This document shows positions 25,701 through 38,832 of a stretch of 64,000 bases of DNA, piece by piece. Position numbers and translations under genes: made by a program. Under the pieces are notes generated by a model. That model was not told where the DNA came from. It saw nothing but the letters and a program-made list of their open reading frames with translations, and did not search any database. The DNA lies in the NCBI GenBank assembly GCA_021904315.1, contig CM038920.1, forward strand, positions 14,880,001-14,944,000, read 5' to 3'. The DNA is from Sphagnum magellanicum (taxonomy: Eukaryota > Streptophyta > Sphagnopsida > Sphagnales > Sphagnaceae). Numbering within the stretch: position 1 is the stretch's first letter; each line of letters starts with the position of its first letter.

Positions 25701-28700
25701 TTCTCATAACTACTTGGTGCCAAACCTGCTGGGTTACTACAGTGTGTACAATATTTTCCAGTGATTGTGTAGGTGGCCGCAGAGTGTTGTTTCTTTGTAA
25801 TTTAAATTCAGTGATTTTGTGCACTGGGTGGGCATCACATTGAATGTAGTGAGTGTGAGACTGGTTTGTGGTGGTGTGTTTTTTGACAGGTCTACGAGTT
25901 TGTACAATTACCAGAGCTGTTTTATGCAGGAAGTCATGGCATGGACATCATGGGACCTGCTGATGTTTGTAATGGCTTTAAAGCTTCTGGAACACTAGCC
26001 AAAGACAAGAAGGTAAATTGCCAGATTTGCCCAGGCCCTGATTTTATGATTGAATGAGTAGTCAGTCAGTCTCCTTTGAACTTGGAAGATGAATCTGTAC
26101 TACCATGTATGTTGTAAAATGTATTTTGTGTACAGAAGAAGAAGAAGAAGATGGCAACTCAGTTTTGGATGCTCAAGTACACTCCTGCTTTTGTTGTGGC
26201 AACAGGGTAATGACATTGTCTTCTTCCAGCCAGCAAGCGAGTATCTGCCTTTGATTAACAAGGTAATTCTTTTTTTCTTGTCTGGACAAGAAGCTGGGTA
26301 GGTCTCTTGTTGCACTCATCATCAACATTGGGAGTCGTAATCAAAATGCAATTAAATTTCATGTGGAGTTAGGTCAGCTGGGAATTTCCGTAGAAGATTC
26401 CCATTCATTCAGGTGTTTGCTGTAATGGGTGGTGTTCAGATCTCAAAAGAGATTTCATTCATGTCTTGCATAATGTTTCTTTCCTAACAATTTTTTTTGT
26501 GTAAGCAATTGTTCCTTATTCACCAGAACAAGAGCTGATCTGAGGGGGTTCATCCATGAGTTTTTGGCACTATTAGCCAAGTTTCATGGAAGACGTGCAT
26601 GTTGATGTAGGTGTGTAAACTCATGGAAGACAATACAAAGGACATTGAAGGAGCCAAAGTTGAACACAACCTGTTCTGTGCGACTGTGCATTTCCGCCGG
26701 GTGAAGGAAGAGGTAAACATTGTGGTCCATCTTGTAGTTGCATAACTGAGACATGAGCACAATCTATGTACTCCAGTTCACCCTATTCTTGAACTGTTGG
26801 ATTGTATGTTTTGTTCAACAACTTCTCTTTCTGGCACATGCTAAATTTTCTGTTATGTTGACATCTCTGCTATTGGTTTTATGTTCAGTGGCTGTAAAGG
26901 AATTGTCATAGCACGTGTGGACCACCCTGTTTGCAATTGAAATGTTTTCAACGCTTTTTATTCATGCTTTGAATAGTCCAGAGACTGTTTCCAGAGAATG
27001 TATGGGCATGTGCGATTCAACTCATTGACTTTTTGGTGGTCTAGTGGAAGGCATTTCTCACACTAAGCACCATGCTTGATTGTAAGAAGCACCCAAATGT
27101 TCCAGGACAGCATGGTTATCTCTTTGTCTTGTGCATGCAGTAGGTTAGAGGGATGTTGCTGAGGATAGAAATTCCATACTGAAGGGTATTCATCTGGTGA
27201 TTTCTGGCCTGCATTCTTTTGATCTCCTGTGTCTCTTGTTGCAATTCTTTGACTGTTTGTGTCTGGTTTTCATCTGAGATTTGGGTCAATTGGAAGCTGT
27301 GATTAGCATAGCTGACAGCAGTCTCTCCTCCTTAGCACTTTTTCCCTTGTGCAGGTGTCATGGAGGGTATGCAGGTGTGTGGCCACATGGTATTAAAAAG
27401 CCTTTGTTTAATGCATGATTAAATTAGTTGCTAAAATGTGAGAAGGTGGGCTTCAATGTCTTTTTTCTTTCCTGCCATTGGGAAATGAGTTTTGATGCTT
27501 GATTCAAGATTGATGAAATCCCAATGTTTGACAAGATGCCCAGAAGCTGCTGTGCATGAAATAGATACCCTAATCCCAAGTAGCTTCTGGGCTACTTGTC
27601 CTGCTTCATGTGCAGACACTACATAGTTGGGTGGGACTAAAGGTTAGTCTGCATGTTTCAAAAATGTCCATTCTGGAACCTTAAGGCCTTAGCCTCATAG
27701 TTTTTGCTAAGAGATTTACTTACTGGGGTGTTTCTGCTAAAGAGAGATGTAGGATCCTCCTTCCTTCAAGTTCTGCTGTTTATTTAGAAAGATGATGTCA
27801 GCAGGAAATGTCTTTTTGTCAGCTACACTATATCTTTGAAACATTCCCCTCAAAGTCTAAGAATATTCTTTTCGGTCAAATTGAGTTTCTGTTTGGAAGT
27901 CCATTTATGGATTTTGTTGTTGAAACATATAATCAGGTGTTCACTGCCTTGTTACAGAATTGGGTGCGACTTGCAGAGAGGGTGGCCAATGTCATGAAGG
28001 GTTATCCCACATTGAGCCTGACTCATGGTCGCAAGGTACTAGAGTCTTGTGCCAGTCAATGCTGTTGGGTACAACTTCAATGCTTACAAGTTCTGATTTG
28101 GTCTGCTGTTGGTCTCAAATACACACTTGAAGGTTGCTGAGATTCTTTCTGTTTATTATCATTTCCACAGTGAATGCTTGCGTCACTGATTTCAGAACTG
28201 ACACTGTTATGCCCTGTAACCTCCAGGTATTGGAGATTCGGCCAGGAATAGCATGGGATAAGGGACAAGCTGTCAATTTCCTTCTGGAGTCACTTGGTAA
28301 TTAGAGCATTTAATCTGCATTGAACCTCTATGTGGATTATGTGCGGAACCTCCTATTTTCTGCACATGCAATTCATGACTTGACAAGTGAGGAGGGTAGT
28401 CTGGGTAATGGAACAAAGAGGTAGAATAGAACATGTCTGAATGCCAGTGGTGTACATATGGCAGGTATGGCAAACCCAAATGATGTGCTGCCAGTGTATA
28501 TTGGAGACGATCGAACAGACGAAGATGCCTTTAAAGTAATTTCAATATCCTTTTGTACCACATCTTGTCAGATTTGTGCCCCATGATTATGTACCAATCT
28601 GGTGGACAATGTACAACATATATATATATATAAATATATTCTCAGTTGCTAATGAGAGTGTGGGTGCATACCTTTTGTATGTGTACCCAGTTGTTGAATG

Positions 28701-29137
28701 GGATGAAACATGGGTGTAGCATTCTGGTATCCACAGTACCCAAAAGCACAAATGCAGCTTACTCCATCCGCAATCCGTCTGAGGTGTAAATTCTATGTGA
28801 AAGCTCTTTCTCATTCCAGTACTCAAGACACCAAGCACCTACTACCCAGTTGATTAAACTTTGAATTTGTATGATCTCTCCTTTGTCCCTGTAATGGACA
28901 AACCTACTGAATCCTACTGAATCTTTTGAAAGTTTTTGGCTCCTTGCTCCCTCATATTTTCATAATGTTTTTTCTATTGTGTGCCAGGTCAAACAGTTTC
29001 TGCATCAGCTTGTGCAATGGAGAATGAACAAGAACCCTTCAGCCAGCTCAAGAAGTGGTTTCCATGACCACCTCCATGAGCAACTCCACACTCAAGTACA
29101 AAAGAACGCCTTAGCCCCATCTATCTATCACACGTGA
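22744..29137 (+). CDS. Trehalose-6-phosphate phosphatase, 11 coding exons
   Basis: Hydrolyses trehalose-6-phosphate to trehalose in the trehalose pathway, a sugar-signalling route in plants. Coding exons: 22744-23328, 23752-23892, 25413-25484, 25890-26012, 26206-26262, 26611-26712, 27958-28035, 28227-28296, 28465-28535, 28691-28783 and 28988-29137. All introns are GT-AG and phases join to one frame of 513 codons. HAD motifs are complete: [10 protein letters not shown] (nucleophile D222, acid/base D224), PTAIISGR (S260), lysine in AWDKGQ (K398) and [10 protein letters not shown] (D424, D425, D428). The family signatures YAGSHGMDI and FQPASEYLP are present. Plant TPPs are usually about 350-420 residues. 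Starting at ATG 23212 ([11 protein letters not shown]) would give 357, so the first 156 residues, with a poly-His run at 116-124, may be leader. No damage seen; this is the only intact-looking gene here. Confidence 0.93.
23089..23115 (+). repeat. (CAT)9 microsatellite in TPP exon 1
   Basis: Nine CAT codons in the long TPP frame encode His116-His124. In the other frames the same run reads poly-Ser or poly-Ile. A shorter (gac)n run lies at 23,041-23,057. Copy number here would change protein length without shifting frame, if this part is translated. Confidence 0.85.
23487..23680 (+). repeat. Three tandem units in TPP intron 1
   Basis: Units start near 23,487, 23,557 and 23,619. Each begins gtgggcggtgggtg (third: gtggccggtggctg), continues through an A run and ends in ggtcggactgtagc or a close variant. 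A (gact)n tract follows at about 23,690-23,708, just before the exon 2 acceptor. Confidence 0.8.
24255..25345 (+). repeat. Three diverged ~340-bp units in TPP intron 2
   Basis: Units begin at 'gatttgaggtacctgtgtcacaagg' near 24,255 and 24,596, and 'atttgaggtacctgtcacaagg' near 25,130. Shared landmarks are 'aagtggaa.atgttgaaa', 'aaaacctgtcagattatgatgataccttgg', 'atatgtaaggc' and 'ggttaagttgtt'. The first two are nearly adjacent; the third is partial. They account for most of the 1.5-kb intron. The ORFs within are not genes. Confidence 0.8.
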
Positions 29138-29496
29138 AGCTCACCAGCTGCTTCTGATTCTTACCTTGTATACATGAAGAGGCCCTTTGTCCTTCCACAC
29201 AGCTTTAGGAAGGAAAAAGTTTTCAACTCTCTCCTGTCTCATGTATGCTGCAATTTGTCTGTATCAGAAGAAGGCCATACATGCAAATTTGGACATGAAA
29301 AAACTGAAATACTTTCAGGCTGAAGCTGGTGGTTTTTGTAGAAGCTCTCAGAACTAAGTCTTTTAAGGGGGAGCAAAAATCTAATTCTTTGGATAGAAGC
29401 AGGAATTACCTGCCCTTTATATTTGATACCCAAAATTATGGCTTACCCAAGAAGATATGATTCCCAAAATTCTTCTCACTACAGCCATCAGTGAGA

Positions 29497-29502
29497 AATA
29501 AA
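29497..29502 (+). terminator. Candidate TPP polyadenylation signal
   Basis: AATAAA about 360 bases after the TPP stop codon. It is the first canonical hexamer noticed downstream, but plant polyadenylation signals are loose, so earlier or later sites are possible. Confidence 0.35.
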
Positions 29503-29509
29503 ATAGCCA

Positions 29510-31330
29510 TCAGTCCTCTCAATACAAATCCTGGATCTTTTTCTTTTGTAACCAAAGGCAAGTGGGACTCTGGTCATAGACAGAGTTCATTAGAACAGTG
29601 AGACATTTATGATCACAGATTTTGTTGACAATTATATTTGGAATGAAATATCTGATTATAGCATCTGATTATAGCATCATATATATACTTTGTAGATGTG
29701 CTCTTTTATCCCTAAGACTGGATCAGCAGTTCTATGTGGCTTTTTTGCATCATAGATATGTACATTTGTTTGTGCCGGTGGACTCATGAGCAAAATATGT
29801 GATAAAAGGACCACTTTGTTATATACGTGATTTGGGTTATAGTATTGCTTGATTTTGTACATCTATCAGTGACAAATGTTCACTTCTGTGGTGTGATTTT
29901 CCTGTTTTTAATGAGAGGAATTATGTGCACAAATCTTGCAGTGCCCCTATAACTAGTGGATCTGCAGAATCTTGATGTGATGCCTAGATTTGAAAATTTC
30001 AAAGCTCTTGTTTGGGTATGCAGCTTTGAGATAAACAAATGACATTAAAACCAAAATGAATTCAACTTGCACTTCCTGGATCAGGTTGGTTTAAGATAGC
30101 AGCTAACTTACATGTCCTAGTTGCAAAGTGAACTCATAATAGTTGCAAAGTTGCTAGGAGCCTCTAGTGCTTGGACTGTTGGCTTGTTGCTAAGGAGCCC
30201 ACTTATAACACGGGGTTATTTGTACATCAATTATGTGGAAAACATTGTCAATACCTAAGGGTGGAAATCTTAGGGCAAGATCACAGTGGCCCATTATGGA
30301 TATTAAAAGTATGCAATAATTTCAGGTCATATTTACTCACACTTGACCAAATTGTTCATCATTTTCAAATTTGCTTTCCATGATTCATGGTGAAAGACAT
30401 GAAATGGAATGTCAAAGATACAGTACTAAGTGTGTCAACAATACCTTTGTCTTCCATTCCCACTCACATCAATGCAGACATGATTGGTGTTGTGGTTTAT
30501 TTTTATGTTTTTAGTGTATAGAAGTGTGTGTGTCAATAATATCCTAGGATGAAGGTTGCCAAACAAGGATCGTATAAAGCATCAAATTTAGAATTCATTC
30601 GTGATGATCTAGAAGCTTTCATTGCTAGGGTGTGTTATGATGGATTTAAGTATTGGATTTAGATTCATTATAGAGTGTAGTAGCTTAATGGATTTTGGCC
30701 CCTAGGTAATGGGTCTATTTTTATATGAGGATTTTTGAGAGAGGATATTTTGGCTTGTCTTGAAACTTGAGATTTAGTTATATAGTTATAATATCTTGAA
30801 GGATTATGATTTCTTTTAGAGGATTTTTTGAAGATTATATTTTTGCATGGTGAAATAAATTCTTCTTTTCCCTTAAGATACTTTTTAATGTAAATGGCAA
30901 GGCCACAGTGTGACACCCCCCTTGTTGCTTAGGACTCAACACCATTTTCAACAACAAGCATTAACCAAAGCTCGAGAGTTTATTTAACTAGGAGAATGTT
31001 ATGTCATATTAGCTTTTCATGATTACACAATGTTTATTCAATGCTAAGACATTACATTAATTGAATATGGTTTATCATTGCCTTCATAATTAAAGATGGC
31101 AATTAAGAAGCTTTGGGGCAAAGGTTTCACAATAAATGGAAGAATGTTAAGGCACCTTTTACACTAGAGACTAAAAGCTCATGACCATTGAAATACAAAA
31201 TCTATGATTGGAGGAAAAGGATTTTGAAGGTATAAGTTCATTTTTCACAAAACTTGTAGGCCTAAGGAACCAAGGAAATGAAGATGGATGAAATCTTGAC
31301 ATGGGATCCTAAGTGCCAGTTTATGGATAA
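29510..31330. other. Intergenic DNA downstream of TPP
   Basis: No gene was recognised. The sequence from 30,908, 'tgtgacaccccccttg', resembles the start of many plant LTRs, but no matching CA end or target duplication was found. Confidence 0.4.
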
Positions 31331-31335
31331 TGTTT

Positions 31336-31406
31336 CATGCTCTACCAGAGGTCGAGCTAAGCCCACCTCAAATAGGTGGGCTTGGCCTAACCTCTATTAG
31401 ACCATG
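31336..31406 (+). repeat. Imperfect inverted repeat: 33-bp arms, 5-nt loop
   Basis: Arms 31,336-31,368 and 31,374-31,406 pair at 26 of 33 positions by my count around the loop caaat. The ten base pairs next to the loop (agcccacct/aggtgggct core) are perfect. If transcribed it would form a tight hairpin. The flanks to 32,560 are AT-rich with no gene seen. Confidence 0.75.
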
Positions 31407-32560
31407 ACCTCTAAAAACCCTCCATTGGTTGAAATTTATTTTAACATGTTGTTAGGTGGGCACAGAAGTCAATTATACCATGAACTTTAAAATCCAAAAA
31501 AATTCTTTTTTTTCCAAATGTTTTTTTGAAGCATTGACTACATAACCATAATTACTTAGAATTTATTTTTTTAAATTTTTAAAAAATTTTGCCTACAATA
31601 TATATATATAAAGTAATTGGAGGGAATGTTAGCATTTCTTTCCAAAATTTTGGACTTTCAATTTTTTTTTGAGGCATTGATTGCAAAACCATCATTAGTT
31701 AGAATTTATTTAAATATTTTTCTGTAACTATTTTAACTTCAATAAAAACAAGTATGTTTTTGAAAACAGAAATTGAGGGGGATGTTGGATTTCTTTCCAA
31801 AAACATTTTTACTGTTTGAATGTTTTTATTTTTCTGGAAAGTTGTGAGGAGGGATGCATGAAAGACAATGGTTGGAAAAAGAAAAGCAAACTGAAACAAG
31901 TTGAAACGCAAAAAGTAAAGAAGAAAAAAACAATTTCCTAAGTAGCAGCAACATTTGTTTTGTGCAAATTTTTGCATCCAAGTGACAAAAAAGTAAAGTG
32001 ATAATATTATTCTATCACAAATTCCCTCCTTTTAAAAAATATTACTACCTTTGTTGGAGGGAAAAAACAATTCCAGGGAAGAACTTATGATATTTTGACT
32101 ATTTTTTTGTTTTGGGCTAGGTGTTCATGCATGCATTAAACAATAGCAATGAATTAAATGTAGCATTAGGCTTGATGCAATTTCATGATAGTGCCCAATA
32201 AGGGAAAAAAATCAATTTCTTTTTTTATTATACTTGATGTGTGATGAACTTGTGACTATTACTTGTCTTTCTTGCACCACCACTTTTAAAAATAAAATTG
32301 GGATGATTTGGTTAAAGTTGTCCCTTCTTTCCCAAGGTTTGGATTTAATTTTTTTAATTCTCATTCTTTTCCACGGACAAAAGAAAAAAAGTCTCTACAC
32401 AACTTCCTCAAGAAGATAGGGACCTACAAGTTTCCAAGGGAAAGGAACTTAACCAAATTTCCCCTTCTCCAAGGGGAAAGGAACTTACAACTTTTTCCTG
32501 GCAAATGGGCCCAATATAAGGTTATAGGAATTGCATCACGCCCAATGTCACATTTAATTT
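31407..32560. other. AT-rich intergenic DNA
   Basis: T- and A-rich sequence with no recognisable gene. Short ORFs at 31,699-31,977 and 32,234-32,580 show only composition bias. Confidence 0.45.
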
Positions 32561-32576
32561 GTTGTTCATATTTAGT

Positions 32577-34140
32577 TTAATGGTTCCTATTTTCTACTCC
32601 TTGGATAGTTTTTTTTTTAAATGTAGCCCCAATTAATGTTAAATGATTGTTGGGATAATTACTCATAATGTTACACCCAAAAATAACATCGGGTAGTAGA
32701 TTTTTTTTGAGGAGGTAGTGAACTAGTGAGAAAGAGAAAGGAAACATTTTGAGGTGGGTTGAACCACCCATCACCAAGCATGTACCTATCATCAAACACT
32801 TTCTAATATTTTCTTCATTCCTTAACCAAATTGAATAATTTGAAAATTGTCTTTCATGCTTTGACCACTAAAGTAGAAGGTTTTTTCCTTTTTCCAATGG
32901 CACATCGAATGTGTGAAAGCATGATAATCCCCATCGAACTTGCACTTACACATATAATTCCCAAATAAATTAGCTTGAGGTGTGCAAATCACAAACAAAA
33001 AAAAACAATTCACAATTTATTTCAAATAAATTTTTAAAAAAGAATGTTTAATCATCCAAAACAAGTTTCATCCTTTGACACACCTACTTCAAAAACAACA
33101 TTAATGTCATGCATAATTTCTTATACAACATTTGTAAAAGCATTCAACCATCCATGAAATTTCTAGTATAAACTTTCAAATGTTGGCCACCTTTTAGTAA
33201 TAAAAATTACTAATGTCCCACTAAACTCGAGTTCTTGAATCAAGGATCAAACATGAGAACAAATGGCTTTTAAAATTTTCAAAGAATCCATGAAATCAAA
33301 GAAAGGCATAAGAACAATAATCACTTGTTGTTGCATATTAACACCAAGTTGTTTCTCCTTGGTGCACATATCCATGCCTTCAACAACATTAACTTCTACT
33401 TGTAATTCCAATCTATCCTTGGAAAAGTTGCACATATAATGATTATTGAGGCAAAAGCATCTAACAATAGCCAACACCCATGACATTGGTTAAGTATATG
33501 AGTAGTCACAACAAGAAAAAATGGGCCACAAATTGCCCAAGTATGTGTTGAAGGAATCCTATTGGTTAAAGCTTCTATTTGGCAACTATAACAATTGATA
33601 ATTGCAACTTGATAAGCTAGGCATTACTTGAACATGGCAACTTTGGATGCAAAGCATGTCTTCATGAGAATTATTAACTTTGCTCAAACAAACTAGAATT
33701 TAGACATTCTTGCCTCCATTTTTTTGCCCCTTTGCACAATGGACGATGAAAAAAGAAGATCAATTTTATTCCACATTTAACTAGCTACAAATTCCTGCAA
33801 TGCAAAAAATTGAAATTGCCAACATACATACCTCATTTTTTGGCCATGTGATGTAAGCTCAAGAAAGGATGTTTGTGCAAATTTCACATTAACTAAACCT
33901 AGGTACTTGGAAATCCTTTCATCAAATTGGTTGCATATTGAGCTACCTTGTTCATGGCATATCCAAAGCACAAACCATAAAAAAGAACATGCAAATTTAA
34001 TGCCCTACATGCAATAACATATTTTAGAATTGTGGTCATGCTCCCCAATTAGTGCCTTTGTCTTTCACACAACACAAGATCTTGGAGGTGAAACCAAATT
34101 TCTCAAGCATGTCCTTCAATTGCCTTGCTAATTGGTAAAC
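32577..34140 (-). pseudogene. hAT-like transposase remnant 2
   Basis: Minus-strand translation from about 34,140 reads QLARQLKDMLEKFGFTSKIL then CCVKDKGTNWG. This resembles the 'AYVKDEGSNL' stretch of plant hAT-type transposases. It is followed by LCFGYAMNKVAQYAT (family form: SCFGHAFSKACQYA), AKKWRQECL, SWVLAIVRCF and further pieces down to about 32,600. The order and spacing fit one transposase gene read towards lower coordinates. Many stops and frameshifts show it is long dead, and the C-terminal hATC domain was not located. This lineage differs from the remnant at 12,540-13,395. The call is from remembered consensus. Confidence 0.45.
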
Positions 34141-36327
34141 ATTAATATTCTAACACTATGTTTATTCTAGAATCTATTTTTTCTCATGTTATTTTCCATA
34201 TACATAATCTATTTTATAACAAATCAACTACAAAAATTAGAATAAAACCCAACCAAAAATCCATTACAAAGCACAAATTTGTACAATTTTAACTTTTGTA
34301 GTAATCTAAAACAAAATTAGACATTCGTATTAATGGAAGCAAAAAATATGGAAAAAAATAAATCGCGGTAACATTGTTCTTCTTCATCAAAATTATTTTC
34401 TAATCTCAATTAAACTTCTCCATTTCTAGACTACTTCTTTTCTCTCATATCCAAATTCCTCCTCAAAAAAACTAATATGATAATCATCCTCCTTCCTTTA
34501 ATGCTTTTCTAAATATCTACTCATATTCCTACCATAAAACTAGTTTGAATCAGTCTTCATTAGTCTTAATCCTACATAATCATCCTTTGTTCCACCCTAT
34601 TAATATTAAAACTATCTTTGTTCAGTCTAACCAACAAGGACAACATAGTTCTTTATCCAATAATACCATCTAGTTTATCCAACAAAGACAATACAATTAT
34701 ACCTTTAACATTATCACCCCTTAACTTTAGATTCCGTCTTCAAAATCTTGTGCATAAAAAAGTATGAAAATGTCTTCGAAGAACAATTATAGATTGAGGC
34801 TACTATTCAAAATAGACTAACATTTCTCCTTGACTCACTTTTTGTAGTTATCTGTGCTACATGAGGTATTTCTTGATTTATAAATTGTTGTCCTTCTTAT
34901 ATAGTTACTTCCTCAATTTGTAGTTGGTTTTGTGGATCCACCTATTGTTGAATATATGTAGTTATCTATGTGTAACCATTATCTTGGGATGTTGTCATTA
35001 TAGCAGTTGATGTAGCTAACTCTATTGATGGAAACATTATAGTTGTTATGGCATACTTAATCGACTTTGTTTGGGCATATACTTGTTACATCTCCTCCTG
35101 CACTATTGTGATTTCCTTTGTAGTTTGGCCATCTAGGTGAGTAAATGCCTATTCCCCCATGATTTCCTTTGTGGTATCTCTTCCCTTCATCTCTGTAGGT
35201 ATAGTTGATTGAACCTCTAGTGATTCTCCACTTGGACCTGCATCATACTAGTTAAAGTCTAATGTGTCAAAATTATCTTCTGGAATCACAAGAGGTATGT
35301 CATACCAAAAATCAATATAAGTTTTTTGATATGCTTTCAACTTCCTTCTATAGCTATTTTCATTTGCTTTGTGTTCATCAAACAAACCCTATATGTCTTT
35401 TTGTGGAAGATCTTGAACTAAGTTCCACCATTCATCAACCTCAAAAGCTTATAACTGCATTGACTTATATTTAGTCCTTGGAATAATATTTTGCATCATG
35501 ATATTATCATACTCCTTCAATCAATGCTTAAATAAGTAAGGTTCCATGGTCGTTAGTGTGTCCACAATTACTTATATTCGTTTGGCATCATGTTGTAACT
35601 TTTGTATGGGCCTATTACAAGTAATTTGATTCTTATCTTTTTCTCTGATAAGTTCATCCTTCTAGTGCGTGTAGTAACTTAAATCTCTTCTTTGAATTTG
35701 AAAATCTCCTTCTCCTATGCCTACACTATACTTTACAAACTATTCTTGTCATGTGGCAAAGTTGTAGATTGGACCTCAAATTCATATGCTTGTTTTTTCA
35801 AGGCCTAATACTTTGCCTCCTCCTTTTCAAGGTTCACTTCAACAAGTCTCTTTCCTCCCTTATGGTGTCAAAAAATTGCAGTTGTTATTCCAAAGTATAC
35901 TTCTTTTGATTTGGTAGAATCACATCCATTTGAAGCTTGTTCATTCCTCTTTACTTGGCCTAAAGTACCTTGTTGTTTGAACTTCAATGGCCATGATGTG
36001 ATGCTATAAATTTGTAACCTCTTGTGTTACAGTTGTAACTTTGGCCCTAACTTTAACTTCTCTACTTCATTTTTTTCATGCTAGAATTTGAGTCCTAACA
36101 ACTCAATCCTAATACGTTCCATCTTCTTATAGTTTGTTTGTTACATACTAAAACAATCTAACAAATCTTTCTTTGCCTCTTGACTCAAAGATCCACTTGT
36201 ATGTGGTGTTTGAAATAATGGAATATCCTTTATGGATGCTTCTATATAGATGGCATTACACTCCTATAGGTCGTAAACCGAACTCCTGAATCATACAATC
36301 CTATTGAAGATGATGGCCTATCATCTT
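34141..36327. other. Unrecognised decayed sequence, left flank of Copia target
   Basis: The minus strand carries short, frameshifted, K/E-rich segments (for example near 35,800-36,150) suggesting a decayed coiled-coil or gag-like coding region. Nothing is firm enough to name. The Copia element inserted between this segment and 42,285, so the two flanks were once contiguous. Confidence 0.35.
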
Positions 36328-36639
36328 TGTTGAGAATTCAAGCTCAATTAATTAGGTTTCATTAGTTACTGGAGTAGGAAAGTAATTAGGTTACTTTCAC
36401 AAGGTTGAATACTTTCTTTACTTATATTAGTTTGGTTATTTGTGGTTTGGTCTTTTAGTTAAATACCTTGGTGTTGATGGTTTGTCTCTTTTTTCTTCAT
36501 TACACAAGTTTGTGTATTTCATGTGACAAAAAACTTGAAGAGTTCTTGATGTTATGTTTCGAGTTGTGAGCATCATGTTGTAGTTTCTTTTCAATAAAGA
36601 TTTATGTTTGCACTTGAGTAGATCTCCTATTTGTTAACA
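36328..36639 (+). repeat. 5' LTR of the Copia element
   Basis: 312 bp, starts TGTTGAGAATTC and ends TTGTTAACA. It contains 'caataaag' near its 3' part, a possible polyadenylation hexamer for the retroelement. Confidence 0.93.
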
Positions 36640-36651
36640 TGGTATCAAAGC
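36640..36651 (+). other. Copia primer binding site
   Basis: TGGTATCAAAGC lies directly after the 5' LTR. It matches the initiator-methionine tRNA complement TGGTATCAGAGC typical of plant Copia elements at 11 of 12 bases. Confidence 0.85.
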
Positions 36652-37869
36652 TTAGGTTGTTGAATGAAAAAGTTAAAAAAGATTTCAAGTTATAAAATCT
36701 CTTGAACTAGAGCTTGAGAGTCTCTAGTAATATCATAGGAGTGTGTCAGGTGCAAAAGAGAAAAGAGGAAAGGAAAGAATGTGAAAAGAAAGAAAAGAAA
36801 AGAAAAGATGTGAGAGGAGATCAACATATCAAAGGTTGTGGAAGTCAGATCTTTAAATCTAAATCTAGATCTACTATGAAAAGATCTTGAAGTGAAACTT
36901 GGAGAGATTATAGAATATTATAAGATGTTTCTATTATCAAATTTTCAAAAGAAAAGGATATGTTTTGTGAGAGTTATGAGCCTTTGAAAACTTTGTGCCA
37001 AATCTTGTTTTTTGGTCATATCTCCTTTGTTTCAGCATTTTTGGATCTGTAGCTTTAAGATCTTATATATCATAAATGAATATATGTGTGAGAGAAATTT
37101 CATGTCATTTGGATATGTATTGAGAAAGATCCAAACATCTAAAGTTTCAATCTTAATTTTGAAGTCAATTTTTTTTAAAAGTCATAACTCTTTGTGGTCA
37201 TCATCAATAGAGCTAAAATTTTGAGCAGATATAGAAGAAATATATTTAATGTGTTTCCCAAAATTTCAAGGAGTTTAAAGTTTCTAAAAACGAGTTATAA
37301 GTCATTTTATGTTCAAGTCCTAATTTGAAGTGATTTCAAGGAAGTAATAATATCTCTCATTTTATGAAGTTAAATGAGCTGAAATTTTGAGAGATCGTAG
37401 TAAACATAGTTGTTCATGTTTCATCAAAATTTCAAATCGATCTAAGGTCATATGTGAGCAATGTAGTTTTGCAAAGTTTCTGTGACAAAAGTTTGTTTTG
37501 AGAAGACATCAAAACAAATTTTTGAAGTGGAGCAAATACAACTTGGGAGAACTTGAAGGAAGGAGTTTGAGATTGGGAAGTGCAAATACATTATCAAGAC
37601 CTTCATACAAAAGTGTGATATGTAATCATGTATTTAATATCATACGAAATATTATACGAGATACGTACATATACGTAAAACCCATGTATAATATAAAACT
37701 TCATATAATATTCAAAACATACATACATATGCAAGGTCCATCTTGTTCAACCTTAACCCTAACCCTAATCCTAGAAACCTAAGGAAAGAAAAACTTAATC
37801 CTAATCCTAGAAACCCAAGGAAGGAATTAAAATCATTTGTGAAACCCCAAGAAGACATTGAATGTTGCT

Positions 37870-38830
37870 TTGAGAGATGGTGGACAGTCTTTTTCAAATT
37901 GTAATTGAGAAACTAGATAAGAACAATTTCTAGGTGTGGAAATTTAGGATTATGAATTTATTGATGGAAAATGGCTATTAAGAATTCATAACTGGTGATG
38001 AATAATAACCTCCTCTCCTAGAAAACCCCACACAACAACAAATTTAAACCAATAAAACTTGACATGAAAAAGCAAGGAAAATTTTGTATTGGCTTTCTAA
38101 GAATGTGTCTGATTCCATGATTGTGCATATTCAAGATGCAAAATCACCCAAGCAAGCTTGGGATACATTAATGAAGATGTATAGCACCAATACATAAGTC
38201 TGTAAAATTTAGCTTAAGCAAGAGTTACATAATCTACAGAATAACAAGATGAACATCAGTGACTATTCTACAAAGGTGAAAAACCTTGCATATGTTATTG
38301 CATCTATAGGAGCCTTTGTAGATGATGAAGATTTAATGGTCGTCATTTTGAATAGACTTGGAAAAGACTATATTTAGTTTTTTACTTCAATAGCAGTTCA
38401 ATAAACATTTCTCAATTTCCAAGACTTAACAACATTATTTATAAGTGAAGAGATGATAATTGTTGGTACTTCATCTAATGGAGGATCACAAGAAAATGTT
38501 TTCTACTCAAATACTAATAGAAGTAAAAGTAGAGGTGGTAAAACTTCATTTCAGGGTCGACACGGAATTCGCATGGTGGACATCATCAACATGAAGGTCA
38601 AGCTCATGGAGGTGGACGAGGAAACTTTTGAGAAAAAGGAAGTCGAAGAAGTTGTGGAGGTTGTGGTGGAAATCATCAAGGTCAACCAAATAACGACTCA
38701 AATTGCTATTACTATAAGAAATATGGGCACATGGCAAAGAACTATTATCAAAGGGAGCATGATGCACGAAATGGAAAGTTGTAACAAGGGAATTATGCAT
38801 CAAATAACAATCAAGGTGATGAGCAACTAT
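37870..38830 (+). pseudogene. Copia gag remnant
   Basis: Plus-strand reading shows IEKLDKNNF, VWKFRIMNLLMENGY, AKSPKQAWDTLMKMYS and MNISDYSTKVKNLA, the Copia gag (UBN2-type) pattern, with several stops. The zinc knuckle appears in a second frame as NCYYYKKYGHMAKNYYQ. The expected CX2CX4HX4C has lost its second and last cysteines to tyrosine. A frameshift near 38,560 separates these parts. The upstream leader (36,652-37,869) has no coding motif and holds a short telomere-like ccctaaccctaa stretch near 37,750. Confidence 0.8.
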
Positions 38831-38832
38831 TT

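Noticed and set aside
30908..31330. Possible LTR starting tgtgacacccccc
   Set aside because: No CA end, duplication or second copy was found in the window.
37745..37800. Telomere-like ccctaaccctaa stretch
   Set aside because: Only two to three imperfect units within the Copia leader; too short to indicate an interstitial telomere.
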